From IMG/VR virus record IMGVR_UViG_3300032668_001453, positions 1 through 35,610 of that record: DNA of 35,610 nucleotides. One strand, given 5' to 3'. Shown one piece after another: positions 14,396 through 20,785 of this stretch. Source of the DNA: a virus. The first letter of the stretch is position 1. Every line of letters begins with the position of its first letter. A model generated the notes under the pieces. It saw only the letters and a program-made list of their open reading frames with translations, was not told where the DNA came from and did not search any database. The position numbers and the translations under genes were made by a program.

Positions 14396-15274
14396 GTGAT
14401 TATTGTGGATCTATCCCAGGTAGTATTAGCAAATCTAATGGCACAACTTGGGACTCATACAAATACTGAGGTCGAGGAAAATATGCTACGGCATATGATT
14501 CTCAATTCTCTTCGTATGAATAAAAATAAATTTGGTTCTGAATACGGCCAATTTGTTATTGCTTGTGATAATAAAAACTATTGGCGGAAACAAATCTTCC
14601 CATATTATAAGGCCAATCGAAAGAAGAATATCGAGAAGTCTGAATTGAATTGGAAGCAAATATTTGAATGTATGAATAAGATTCGTCAGGAATTGAAGGA
14701 TCACTTCCCATATACTGTCATTGACATTGAAACAGCAGAGGCCGATGATGTCATTGCATCTCTTTGCAGGAAATATGGCGTTACTGATGAATATCTTCCA
14801 TTTGAAAATGTTGAAAAGATCCTAATCCTTTCAGGTGACCACGATTTTATTCAACTTCAAAAATACAAGAATGTTGAACAATATGATCCCGTAAAGAAGA
14901 AAAAGGTTACTCATCCCAATCCTAAAAATTACCTTCGTGAACACATTCTTCGCGGTGATTCTGGCGATGGAATTCCTAATTTTCTCTCAGCTGATAATTG
15001 TCTTGTTGTGGGTGAACGACAAAAAGGTGTGTCATCTAAGAAACTTGAGGAATGGATGGACAAGGATCCTACACTATTTTGCACAGAGATTATGCTTAGA
15101 AACTATCGGAGAAATGAACAACTAATTGATCTTGATAAAGTTCCAAATGATATATATAATAGGGTCATTGAAAGTTTTGAAGGTCAAAAGAATAAGAAGT
15201 CGAATGATCTGATGAATTACTTTATGTCTCATCGTCTAAAAAATCTTATGGAAAATATCGGAGAGTTTGTATGA
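14396..15274 (+). CDS. rnh: T4-type RNase H (5'-3' exonuclease/flap endonuclease)
   Basis: FEN1/T4 RNase H family nuclease that removes RNA primers from lagging-strand fragments. Acidic metal-binding clusters occur in order: IIVDLSQ, IACDNK, ETAEADDVIASL, LSGDHDFIQL and RGDSGDGIPNFLS. FPYYKANRKKN is the conserved substrate-binding block. The length of 292 residues is close to T4's 305. The start is GTG 14396, supported by GAGGAG 7 bases upstream. In T4 rnh lies next to genes 33, 59 and 32; here those genes are 6-14 kb away on other segments. Confidence 0.92.
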   Translation: MIIVDLSQVVLANLMAQLGTHTNTEVEENMLRHMILNSLRMNKNKFGSEYGQFVIACDNKNYWRKQIFPYYKANRKKNIEKSELNWKQIFECMNKIRQELKDHFPYTVIDIETAEADDVIASLCRKYGVTDEYLPFENVEKILILSGDHDFIQLQKYKNVEQYDPVKKKKVTHPNPKNYLREHILRGDSGDGIPNFLSADNCLVVGERQKGVSSKKLEEWMDKDPTLFCTEIMLRNYRRNEQLIDLDKVPNDIYNRVIESFEGQKNKKSNDLMNYFMSHRLKNLMENIGEFV

Positions 15275-15687
15275 AATTAGGTGTGGCGGAAATTTTAGAA
15301 AATGTTTCAAATCTAAGAACCAAAGAAGAAAAGATTGCTATGCTTCGGGCTAATAATACTGTGGCATTGCAGACAGTTTTGAGAGGTGCTTTTGATCCTA
15401 CCATTGTATGGGCATTGCCCGAGGGTGCACCTCCATATAAGCCGAATGACCTGGTAGACCAGCAACATAGATTCTATGCAGAATGTAGAAAGATGTATCT
15501 ATTCATTCAAGGTGGTCATTCTTCATTAAAGCAGACTCGACGTGAGCAATTATATGTTGAATTACTAGAGACTATTGACCCCAAGGATGCCAATCTCCTT
15601 ATTGCGATTAAAGATAAGAAAATGCCATACAAGGGCATTACCCGTGAACTAGTCAACGAAGCAATTCCAGGATTACTGCCGACATGA
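15271..15687 (+). CDS. Conserved T4-like phage protein (DUF6433-like), 138 aa
   Basis: The sequence MKLGVAEILENVSNLRTKEEK... with WALPEGAPPYKPND, RKMYLFIQGG and MPYKGITRELVNEAIPGLLP resembles a conserved family of T4-like cyanophages and relatives (DUF6433 from memory). No enzymatic motif is evident. It is tied to rnh by an ATGA overlap and to the next small gene by the same type of overlap. A replication or late-transcription accessory role is a guess based only on position. Confidence 0.75.
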   Translation: MKLGVAEILENVSNLRTKEEKIAMLRANNTVALQTVLRGAFDPTIVWALPEGAPPYKPNDLVDQQHRFYAECRKMYLFIQGGHSSLKQTRREQLYVELLETIDPKDANLLIAIKDKKMPYKGITRELVNEAIPGLLPT

Positions 15688-15848
15688 GTAAAACAAAGAA
15701 TCCCCGGGCTAGGGATTATGATTACGAAGATGAAGAATATACTCCAAACATTAAAGATTTCAATCATAGAAAAAATAAAAGATTGACAAATATTCTCCGA
15801 TCAAAAAATATTGACCTTCTAATGGAACTTGAAGAGGATGAATGTTAA
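15684..15848 (+). CDS. Small charged protein, 54 aa
   Basis: MSKTKNPRARDYDYEDEEYT... NIDLLMELEEDEC. The basic N-terminus, acidic patch, basic KNKRLTNILRSK helix and acidic tail fit a small nucleic-acid or polymerase-binding accessory protein. It starts inside the stop of the previous gene (ATGA) and its TAA overlaps the next ATG (TAATG), so it sits in a fully coupled set. It is too short for confident family assignment; the position recalls T4 gp33, but a better gp33 candidate is at 21341. Confidence 0.65.
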   Translation: MSKTKNPRARDYDYEDEEYTPNIKDFNHRKNKRLTNILRSKNIDLLMELEEDEC

Positions 15849-16084
15849 TGCCTACATATACTCTTAGAAATATCTACACAGATGAAGTGTTTGAAGAATA
15901 TATGAGTTATAGTGAACTACAGGAATACCTGAAGGATAAACCAAATATTGAGCAGATTCTTTCGGCACCTGCTATTGTTTCCGGTATTTCAAAAAAGCCA
16001 GATTCTGGGTTCAGAGATATTCTCAAGAATATCAAAAAAGAACATTCAAGAGGCCTTACAAGATCCACAGTTAACACGTTTTAG
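15848..16084 (+). CDS. Conserved small phage protein (FmdB-like start), 78 aa
   Basis: The start at ATG 15848 overlaps the upstream TAA (TAATG) and is preferred to ATG 15842. MPTYTLRNIYTDEVFEEYMS resembles the N-terminus of FmdB-type zinc-ribbon proteins, but the cysteines are absent. The middle NIEQILSAPAIVSGISKKPDSGFRDIL and the C-terminus HSRGLTRSTVNTF match small proteins recurrent in T4-like phages. Function is unknown. Confidence 0.75.
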   Translation: MPTYTLRNIYTDEVFEEYMSYSELQEYLKDKPNIEQILSAPAIVSGISKKPDSGFRDILKNIKKEHSRGLTRSTVNTF

Positions 16085-16092
16085 CATCATTC

Positions 16093-16100
16093 TATAAATA
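16093..16100 (+). promoter_or_regulatory. T4-type late promoter box TATAAATA before phoH
   Basis: Exact TATAAATA, 74 bases before the phoH start, with no -35 element in front. Confidence 0.6.
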
Positions 16101-16145
16101 CCCTTGTAACAAAGGGAAAGGAGGTAAAGAAACATCATTCTTTAC
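16101..16145 (+). promoter_or_regulatory. phoH leader: two hairpins and an orphan strong SD
   Basis: CCCTT (16101-16105) pairs with AAGGG (16112-16116). GTAAAGAA (16124-16131) pairs with TTCTTTAC (16138-16145) around a 6-base loop. Between them is AAAGGAGGT (16117-16125), an excellent SD with no ATG, GTG or TTG 4-12 bases downstream. The phoH start is about 50 bases away with only a weak SD. The layout suggests a regulatory leader. Confidence 0.4.
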
Positions 16146-16173
16146 GTCAATAACTTTATAGAAAGATAATTAC

Positions 16174-16917
16174 ATGACTTCAACCGCTATCCGCCGGCAA
16201 TCAAGAAAAGAAAGAAGAAGAAACAATCAAGATCAAGGGAATTCTAGACAAGCTCCAAACTTTGAACTTATGGAAGTCAAACCAAAGACAGACAATCAAA
16301 GAATAGCTTTTGATGCTTATGATCGTGGTAAAAATTTGATGCTTAATGGAATTGCGGGTACTGGTAAAACATTTTTATCAATGTATCTATCTCTGTTGGA
16401 TGTTCTAGATGCAAATACAGATTATGAAAAACTGTATATCATCAGATCAGTTGTTCCTACTAGAGATATGGGATTTCTCCCCGGTAACAATAAAGAAAAA
16501 ACCAAAGTCTATGAAGCACCGTATTATGCTATCTGCACAGAACTTTTTGATCGGTCAGATGCATATGAATATCTAAAATCAAAAGGCCTAGTTGAATTTA
16601 TTTCAACGTCATTTGTTCGCGGTATTACATTGAGTAATTGTGTAGTAATTGTGGATGAAATGCAAAATCTTACACTTCATGAAAGTGACTCAGTCATCAC
16701 ACGCGTAGGTCATAATTGTAAGATCATTTTTTCGGGTGATTATACTCAATCTGATTTTATTTACGATCGTGATAAGAATGGCATCAATGAATTCATTCGT
16801 ATCATCAAGAAAATAAAACAGTTTGAATTTATTACTTTTACAAAAGAAGATATCCTTCGGTCTGATCTTGTAAAGGATTATATCATCGAAAAGGATAAGT
16901 TAGGAATTATCACATAA
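16174..16917 (+). CDS. phoH: PhoH-like ATPase
   Basis: The Walker A motif GIAGTGKT lies at residues 59-66 and Walker B is CVVIVDEMQNL. It is followed by the PhoH-specific KIIFSGDYTQSDF and the earlier SVVPTRDMGFLPG block. PhoH proteins are RNA-helicase-like ATPases; they are widespread in marine T4-like phages but their phage role is unsettled. An N-terminal basic extension (RRQSRKERRRNN) could bind RNA. At 247 residues it is standard for the phage form. A late promoter box and structured leader precede it. Confidence 0.94.
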   Translation: MTSTAIRRQSRKERRRNNQDQGNSRQAPNFELMEVKPKTDNQRIAFDAYDRGKNLMLNGIAGTGKTFLSMYLSLLDVLDANTDYEKLYIIRSVVPTRDMGFLPGNNKEKTKVYEAPYYAICTELFDRSDAYEYLKSKGLVEFISTSFVRGITLSNCVVIVDEMQNLTLHESDSVITRVGHNCKIIFSGDYTQSDFIYDRDKNGINEFIRIIKKIKQFEFITFTKEDILRSDLVKDYIIEKDKLGIIT

Positions 16918-16918
16918 T

Positions 16919-17593
16919 ATGTTTAATATGATGCCAAAAAGGGAGAGGTTTTTTGACCTCTCCCTACTTGATTGTGAAGATTTAAAGGATAATACTACAG
17001 AGAATGGTAGGTATTACACTACACCGACTGGAGAGATATATCCATCGGTCACAACTGTAATAGGTAGAAAACTTGATAAGTCTGGTCTTCTCAAATGGCA
17101 AAAGGATGTTGGAGAAGAAAAGGCAAAGAAAATACTTATTCAGGCAGGAAATAGAGGCACTGCCATTCACAAACTTTGTGAAAAATATCTTTTAAATGAA
17201 ACAAACTATACTGAAGGTTCTATGCCTATCAATATAGCTACATTCAAAGATATTAGACCAATTCTAAATGAAAATATCGGCACAATTCTAGGATCTGAAT
17301 TAGCACTATATTCACATACTTTAAAGACTGCCGGAAGAACTGATCTTCTAGCAGAGTATAATGGTATACTCTCGATTGTTGACTTCAAGACTTCATTGAA
17401 GATTAAAAAGGAAGAATGGATTGAAGGATATTTTCTTCAAGCCACTACTTATTCTCTCATGGCAGAAGAACGTATTCCTTCCATAAAGGTTCCACAAATA
17501 GTAATCATCATTGCTGTTGACAATGAGAAACCACAGGTATTTGTAAAAAATCGTGATGACTATGTTGAAAAGGTATTAGAAATTTTTACTTAA
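16919..17593 (+). CDS. PD-(D/E)XK exonuclease (RecB/Cas4-like)
   Basis: Nuclease of 224 residues starting one base after phoH. The catalytic pattern is visible: GSELALYS, then GRTDLLAEYNGILSIVDFKTS (D...D-x-K), then GYFLQATTYSLM (QxxxY motif). YYTTPTGEIYPSVTTVIG and AGNRGTAIHKLCEKYL are the usual N-terminal blocks of phage RecB-like exonucleases. It may act in recombination or host-DNA breakdown. The MFNxxP start matches relatives, so the strong hairpin at 16940-16965 lies inside codons 8-16. Confidence 0.87.
   Translation: MFNMMPKRERFFDLSLLDCEDLKDNTTENGRYYTTPTGEIYPSVTTVIGRKLDKSGLLKWQKDVGEEKAKKILIQAGNRGTAIHKLCEKYLLNETNYTEGSMPINIATFKDIRPILNENIGTILGSELALYSHTLKTAGRTDLLAEYNGILSIVDFKTSLKIKKEEWIEGYFLQATTYSLMAEERIPSIKVPQIVIIIAVDNEKPQVFVKNRDDYVEKVLEIFT
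16940..16965. other. Perfect 10-bp hairpin at the exonuclease gene start
   Basis: AGGGAGAGGT (16940-16949) pairs with ACCTCTCCCT (16956-16965) around TTTTTG. Read on the minus strand it is followed by a T tract, so it would terminate antisense transcription. On the plus strand it has no T tail and could only slow ribosomes or stabilise the RNA end. Confidence 0.6.
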
Positions 17594-17602
17594 AACAATT
17601 CT

Positions 17603-17610
17603 TATAAATA
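17603..17610 (+). promoter_or_regulatory. T4-type late promoter box TATAAATA
   Basis: Exact TATAAATA, 20 bases before the second SpeD-like gene. Confidence 0.6.
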
Positions 17611-17629
17611 AGAAAAAGAAGGATTGTTT

Positions 17630-18073
17630 ATGGAAAAATTTAAAAAATTTTCTGATTTTATAAAACCTGAAGAATTAGATGATGCTCCAAGAAAACCTAA
17701 TCGCAAGTTACATTGGGGGTATCATCTTCTTTTGGATATGAGTCTGTGTAATAAAAACATAGACAATGAAAATGTTGTTCGAGCATTCTTAAAAGAGCTT
17801 ATTAGAGAATTAAAGATGACACCAATTGGTGATCCTTTAATAGCAAAAGTTGATGGTGAAGATGGTCGAGGTCTTTCGGCAATACAACTTATTACCACCT
17901 CTTCTATCACGTTTCACGGTGATGATGAAAAAATGTCAGTATATCTAGACATTTTTTCTTGTAAATCTTATGATCCTAAACAAGCTATGCAAACAGTGAT
18001 TAAATATTTCAATCCTAAGCATATAGGCCATAAATTCATCACAAGAGATGCAGGAGATTATCCCAAAAAATGA
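17630..18073 (+). CDS. AdoMet-decarboxylase-like pyruvoyl enzyme (SpeD family), copy 2
   Basis: Start ATG 17630 has AAGGA 6 bases upstream. The 147-residue protein has a short N-terminal extension (MEKFKKFSDFIKPEEL), loosely like a phage capsid-targeting leader. It then gives LHWGYHLLLDMSLC and the SpeD core. Ser91, His96 and Cys111 (TTSSITFHGDD... LDIFSC) have the family's 5- and 15-residue spacing; the residue before Ser is Thr, not Glu. It clearly shares descent with the gene at 8366. Its stop overlaps the amidinotransferase-like start (ATGA), which suggests an arginine or agmatine-related pathway rather than classical spermidine synthesis. Confidence 0.8.
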   Translation: MEKFKKFSDFIKPEELDDAPRKPNRKLHWGYHLLLDMSLCNKNIDNENVVRAFLKELIRELKMTPIGDPLIAKVDGEDGRGLSAIQLITTSSITFHGDDEKMSVYLDIFSCKSYDPKQAMQTVIKYFNPKHIGHKFITRDAGDYPKK

Positions 18074-18918
18074 TTAAAAAAACACCTTCGGAATTGTCCG
18101 AATCAGCTTTTTTAATGAATTTTCCTTTTACAGTGGATAACAGAGAACCAAATAATGTTCTCATGAATAAATTTTCAGAAAAATATAATTACGAAAGAGC
18201 ATTTTCTCAATTTATGTCTCTTTATAAAATTGTGACTGCCAACGCCCTCGTGTATATACTCCCCAGTGAAAAAGATCTTCAAGATTTATTCTACGTTGCT
18301 AATCTTGGATGTTACCTCCCTCATTTAAATAATAATACTATACTCTTAGCAAATTTTCAATCTCCACCAAGAATCGGTGAAGATTATGTTGGTCAAAAAT
18401 TCTTTGAAAGTATGCGTTATAATGTATATCAGTCACCGTATTATTGGGAAGGTGAGGCAGATTTAAAATATATCAGAGATAACATCTATGTTTCTTGTTA
18501 TGGCGCTAGAACTGTTAAGGAAAGTCATGCATGGATGGAAAATAATTTCAATATGCATATAATTGATATTGAAACACCTGATCCTAATCTTTATCATCTT
18601 GATTGTTCTTTTTTCCCTCTCAATGAAACTCAAGCTTTGGTTGTTACTTCTTCTCTTTCTAAGAAAGACATCAAAAAACTAGAAAAGGTACTGGAAGTTA
18701 TTCCAGTACCCGAAAAGCACAAATATGATGATTGGACAAATATAGTAAGAATTAAAAATAAGATCTTATATTCACCAGTAAATGATAGTCATAAAGAATT
18801 AGAAAAAACATTGGGAAAGCTTAATTTAGAAGTAGTTCCCGTGGATATGAGCGAATTTGCAAAGTCTGGTGCTGCTTTGAGTTGTATGATGATGCATTTA
18901 AATTATAATAATAGATAG
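18070..18918 (+). CDS. Amidinotransferase/deiminase-superfamily (pentein) protein
   Basis: 282 residues with a pentein-like pattern: NREPNNVLMN near the start, DLFYVANLGCYLP (compare D-x-V/F-T-A-N in deiminases), ILLANFQSPPRIGE, YYWEGEADLKYI, YHLDCSFFPLNE with the catalytic-type His-x-Asp, and a C-terminal GAALSCMMMHLN that provides the nucleophilic Cys. The family includes agmatine and arginine deiminases, DDAH and arginine:glycine amidinotransferase, all acting on guanidino groups. Coupling to the SpeD-like gene supports agmatine or arginine as substrate. Exact specificity cannot be read. Confidence 0.72.
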   Translation: MIKKTPSELSESAFLMNFPFTVDNREPNNVLMNKFSEKYNYERAFSQFMSLYKIVTANALVYILPSEKDLQDLFYVANLGCYLPHLNNNTILLANFQSPPRIGEDYVGQKFFESMRYNVYQSPYYWEGEADLKYIRDNIYVSCYGARTVKESHAWMENNFNMHIIDIETPDPNLYHLDCSFFPLNETQALVVTSSLSKKDIKKLEKVLEVIPVPEKHKYDDWTNIVRIKNKILYSPVNDSHKELEKTLGKLNLEVVPVDMSEFAKSGAALSCMMMHLNYNNR

Positions 18919-18926
18919 TATCATTA

Positions 18927-19034
18927 TCACCATTTATACCATTCTTCTAGATCAACATTTAGATCGTCTTTTACATCAGCTATAATTTGTGTTAAACACT
19001 TGCCTTTAACACCATTAATTTTATGGACTACCAT
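18927..19034 (-). CDS. Last member of the minus-strand coupled chain, 35 aa
   Basis: Starts at ATG 19034 inside the stop of the previous gene (ATGGTAG) and reads MVVHKINGVKGK... DLEEWYKW. It keeps the family's MV start, a KDDL segment and a terminal Trp, but has no Q-V repeats. It is either a repeat-less or a decayed member. It ends 8 bases from the convergent amidinotransferase-like gene, with no clear terminator between. Confidence 0.5.
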   Translation of the reverse strand: MVVHKINGVKGKCLTQIIADVKDDLNVDLEEWYKW

Positions 19035-19210
19035 CTCAGTTCCTCTAGGGTTTGAAAAAAGATTTGATTCTCGATACGGTGTCTGATCCGATCCCAGATT
19101 TGATTATGAACCTGACCTCTGATCTGACCATTGACTTGTTCCTTTATCAGACATCCGACTTGATATTCAAATCTACTTCGGGCGTAATGCCATATCTTAT
19201 TCTTCACCAT
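19028..19210 (-). CDS. Tetrapeptide-repeat family protein, degenerate, 60 aa
   Basis: MVKNKIWHYARSRFEYQVGC... IFFQTLEELRW. It has the family ends (MVKNxI and xxLRW) but only loosely repeated QV/QI units (EQVNGQIRGQVHNQIWDRI). The start overlaps the previous gene by 7 bases (ATGGTGA). The more varied sequence suggests an older copy not recently homogenised by repeat recombination. Confidence 0.65.
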   Translation of the reverse strand: MVKNKIWHYARSRFEYQVGCLIKEQVNGQIRGQVHNQIWDRIRHRIENQIFFQTLEELRW

Positions 19211-19455
19211 CTTAGATCATCCTTGACCTGATCCCAGACCTGATCTTTGACCTGATACCAGACCTGATCTTTGACCTGATCTTTGACCTGATACCAGACC
19301 TGTCGGATGACCTGATCCCTGACCTGATTATAGACCTGATCCCAGACCTGATTCCTGACCTGATACCAGACCTGATTCCTGACCTGATTATAGACCTGAT
19401 TCCTGACCTGATCCCTGACCTGATTATAGACTTTATCAATACTTTGCCTTACCAT
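19204..19455 (-). CDS. Tetrapeptide-repeat protein, 83 aa (longest of the family)
   Basis: MVRQSIDKVYNQVRDQV leads into about 18 four-residue units of the form D/N/Y-Q-V-W/R/Y/K, ending DQVKDDLRW. Encoded by 12-base units that read AGGTCTGGGATC-like on the coding strand. It overlaps the genes on both sides by 7 bases. No hydrophobic membrane segment or cysteine is present. The tetrad period does not fit a coiled-coil heptad; a beta-type stack of alternating V/W and Q residues is one possible structure. Confidence 0.7.
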   Translation of the reverse strand: MVRQSIDKVYNQVRDQVRNQVYNQVRNQVWYQVRNQVWDQVYNQVRDQVIRQVWYQVKDQVKDQVWYQVKDQVWDQVKDDLRW

Positions 19456-19580
19456 TTCAAATCATCCTTGACCTGATCCCAGACCTGATCTTTGACCTGA
19501 TACCATACTCTAGTCGATACCTGATATCTGACCTGATCTTTGACCTGATACCAGACTTTATCAATACTATTCTTCACCAT
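19449..19580 (-). CDS. Tetrapeptide-repeat protein, 43 aa
   Basis: MVKNSIDKVWYQVKDQVRYQ, then V-STRVWYQVKDQVWDQ, then VKDDLKW. A short, complete member with about eight units and the standard MVKxSID start and DDLKW end. It begins at ATG 19580 and overlaps both neighbours by 7 bases (ATGGTGA upstream, ATGGTAA downstream). Confidence 0.65.
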   Translation of the reverse strand: MVKNSIDKVWYQVKDQVRYQVSTRVWYQVKDQVWDQVKDDLKW

Positions 19581-19765
19581 CTCAGATCATCCCAACACTG
19601 ATCCCTGACCTGATACCCAACCTGAATATAGACCTGAATATGGACCTGATCCCAGGTCTGACCCTTGACATGATTCCAGGCCCGACTCCAGACCTGATCG
19701 CCGACCTGAATATAGACCTGATCCAAGATCTGACTCCAGGTCTGGTTAATATTTTCTTTTACCAT
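19574..19765 (-). CDS. Tetrapeptide-repeat protein, 63 aa
   Basis: MVKENINQTWSQILDQVYIQ... RDQCWDDLRW. It has some substituted units (SRAWNHVKGQTWDQV) and a single Cys before the conserved end. It overlaps the next gene in the chain by 7 bases. Confidence 0.68.
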   Translation of the reverse strand: MVKENINQTWSQILDQVYIQVGDQVWSRAWNHVKGQTWDQVHIQVYIQVGYQVRDQCWDDLRW

Positions 19766-19986
19766 CTCAGATCATCCCTAACTTGATCAAATATTTGATA
19801 CCTCACCTGTCGTCTGACCTGATACCAGACCTGATTCCAGACCTGATACCAGACCTGATCCCTGACCTGATTATAGACCTGATCCCAGACCTGATTCCTG
19901 ACCTGATTATAGTCTTGATTCCTGACCTGAATCAAGACCTGATTATAGACTTTAACCATTGCTATATCAATACTTTTCCTCACCAT
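19759..19986 (-). CDS. Tetrapeptide-repeat protein, 75 aa
   Basis: MVRKSIDIAMVKVYNQVLIQ... FDQVRDDLRW, with about 15 units (NQVRNQVWDQVYNQV type). On the opposite strand the same bases read as a DLIPDLIP repeat, a by-product of 12-base periodicity without a plausible start. It has 7-base overlaps at both ends. Confidence 0.7.
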   Translation of the reverse strand: MVRKSIDIAMVKVYNQVLIQVRNQDYNQVRNQVWDQVYNQVRDQVWYQVWNQVWYQVRRQVRYQIFDQVRDDLRW

Positions 19987-20195
19987 CTTAGATTATCTTT
20001 AATCTGAACCTCAACCTGATTCAAGACGCGATCCCTGACCTGATACCTGACCTGATGCAAGACCTGATTCAAGACGCGATCCCTGACCTGATACCTGACC
20101 GGACCCCAGACCCGATCCCTGACCTGATGCAAGACCTGATACCTGACCGGACCCCAGACCTGATACCTGACGCTATCAATACTATTCTTCACCAT
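19980..20195 (-). CDS. Tetrapeptide-repeat protein, 71 aa
   Basis: MVKNSIDSVRYQVWGPVRYQ... VEVQIKDNLRW. A higher-order duplication is visible: the RVWGPVRYQV and RDRVLNQVLHQV blocks each occur twice. This shows recent amplification in multi-unit steps. It has 7-base overlaps at both ends. Confidence 0.7.
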   Translation of the reverse strand: MVKNSIDSVRYQVWGPVRYQVLHQVRDRVWGPVRYQVRDRVLNQVLHQVRYQVRDRVLNQVEVQIKDNLRW

Positions 20196-20323
20196 CTTAG
20201 ATCATCTCCAATTTGATCCCAGCCCCGATCCAAGATCTGATACCAGACCTGATACCTGACCTGATACTTGACTTGGTCCCAAATCTGATCTCTGATTGCT
20301 TGCTGGATAACATTTTGTCTCAT
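20189..20323 (-). CDS. First tetrapeptide-repeat protein of the minus chain, 44 aa
   Basis: MRQNVIQQAIRDQIWDQVKY... WDQIGDDLRW. As the head of the chain it has a normal start: ATG 20323 with AAGG about 8 bases upstream, instead of the ATGGTRR overlap. A longer in-frame start at 20395 is rejected because it would translate through the terminator hairpin and the end of the upstream gene. Transcription must come through that terminator or from an unseen promoter. Confidence 0.68.
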   Translation of the reverse strand: MRQNVIQQAIRDQIWDQVKYQVRYQVWYQILDRGWDQIGDDLRW

Positions 20324-20338
20324 ATCAAAAACCTTCAA

Positions 20339-20362
20339 TAAAAAACCGGGGATTTCTCCCCG
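20339..20362 (-). terminator. Rho-independent terminator (minus strand)
   Basis: On the minus strand CCGGGG, the loop AGAAAT, CCCCGG and then a five-T run follow the gene at 20374-20724. The stem spans plus coordinates 20345-20362. It separates that gene from the repeat chain. Confidence 0.85.
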
Positions 20363-20373
20363 GCTCTTCAATG

Positions 20374-20724
20374 TTAGTCGGCAGCCTTTCGCCATCCCTC
20401 TGGCGTATATTCTCGCTGTCGCCGAATACGGTAAATGCCAGGATCAACCATAATTGACTCGTGGGTGTGATAACTCCGCAGATGTTCAATCGGAGTAGGT
20501 GCTTCCACATTCAAGAACAATTCGTAGATATCCTGACCACTATCAACCTCAAGTTCATATGCCTTGACTCGAGAAGCTTCCATCACGTGATTGTGACCCG
20601 TCTCAGAGTGAGCAACCACAATCTGGCCTTGCTCAGGAGCCACAGCCTTGATATTAGTAGGCAATTCTGCAATCTTAATGATAACAAAATCACCCTGGGC
20701 AGCCATCTTAGTAAAAGTACGCAT
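20374..20724 (-). CDS. Conserved phage protein with HSETGHNHV motif, 116 aa
   Basis: MRTFTKMAAQGDFVIIKIAE... with IVVAHSETGHNHVME, LRSYHTHESIMVDPGIYRIR and the C-terminal REYTPEGWRKAAD. This set of conserved His/Glu blocks recurs in a small uncharacterised family of many tailed phages. The His clusters suggest metal binding or a small beta barrel. A consensus promoter lies 35 bases upstream and a strong terminator follows, so it is a monocistronic early gene. Confidence 0.8.
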   Translation of the reverse strand: MRTFTKMAAQGDFVIIKIAELPTNIKAVAPEQGQIVVAHSETGHNHVMEASRVKAYELEVDSGQDIYELFLNVEAPTPIEHLRSYHTHESIMVDPGIYRIRRQREYTPEGWRKAAD

Positions 20725-20757
20725 TTTGTAATCCTTTCAATATTGGTTTATAGTCTC

Positions 20758-20785
20758 ATTATAACACATTAGGAAAATTTGTCAA
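20758..20785 (-). promoter_or_regulatory. Sigma70-like promoter for the HxxxH gene
   Basis: On the minus strand TTGACA (20785-20780), a 16-base spacer, then TATAAT (20763-20758), overlapping the end of gene 59. Confidence 0.75.

Larger units (their letters stand above)
19200..20290 (-). repeat. Array of 12-bp repeats, minus-strand coding block
   Basis: Units of the form (coding strand) CAGGTCTGGGAT / CAGGTCAGGAAT / CAGGTCTATAAT repeat through seven small genes. The repeat length is always a multiple of 12, so the reading frame is kept. Many units contain GATC or GAATC. Confidence 0.9.

Noticed and set aside
15684-15848. gp33 assignment for the 54-residue protein near rnh
   Set aside because: The protein at 21341-21571 matches T4 gp33 in pattern and directly precedes gp59; this one does not align.
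19212-19439. Minus-strand RSGIRSGI-type repeat ORF in an alternative frame
   Set aside because: Same repeat artefact; the QV frame has the conserved start and DDLRW end at each junction.
19783-20007. Plus-strand DLIPDLIP-type repeat ORFs over the minus-strand array (and the converse over 28069-28269)
   Set aside because: They arise because a 12-bp repeat lacks stops in several frames; they have no SD and do not share conserved ends.
19200-20290. CRISPR array or noncoding satellite
   Set aside because: The units are only 12 bp, contiguous without spacers, and keep a coding frame with conserved protein ends.
20189-20395. Longer start (20395) for the first minus-chain repeat gene
   Set aside because: It would translate through the terminator stem and into the end of the upstream gene; ATG 20323 has a good SD.
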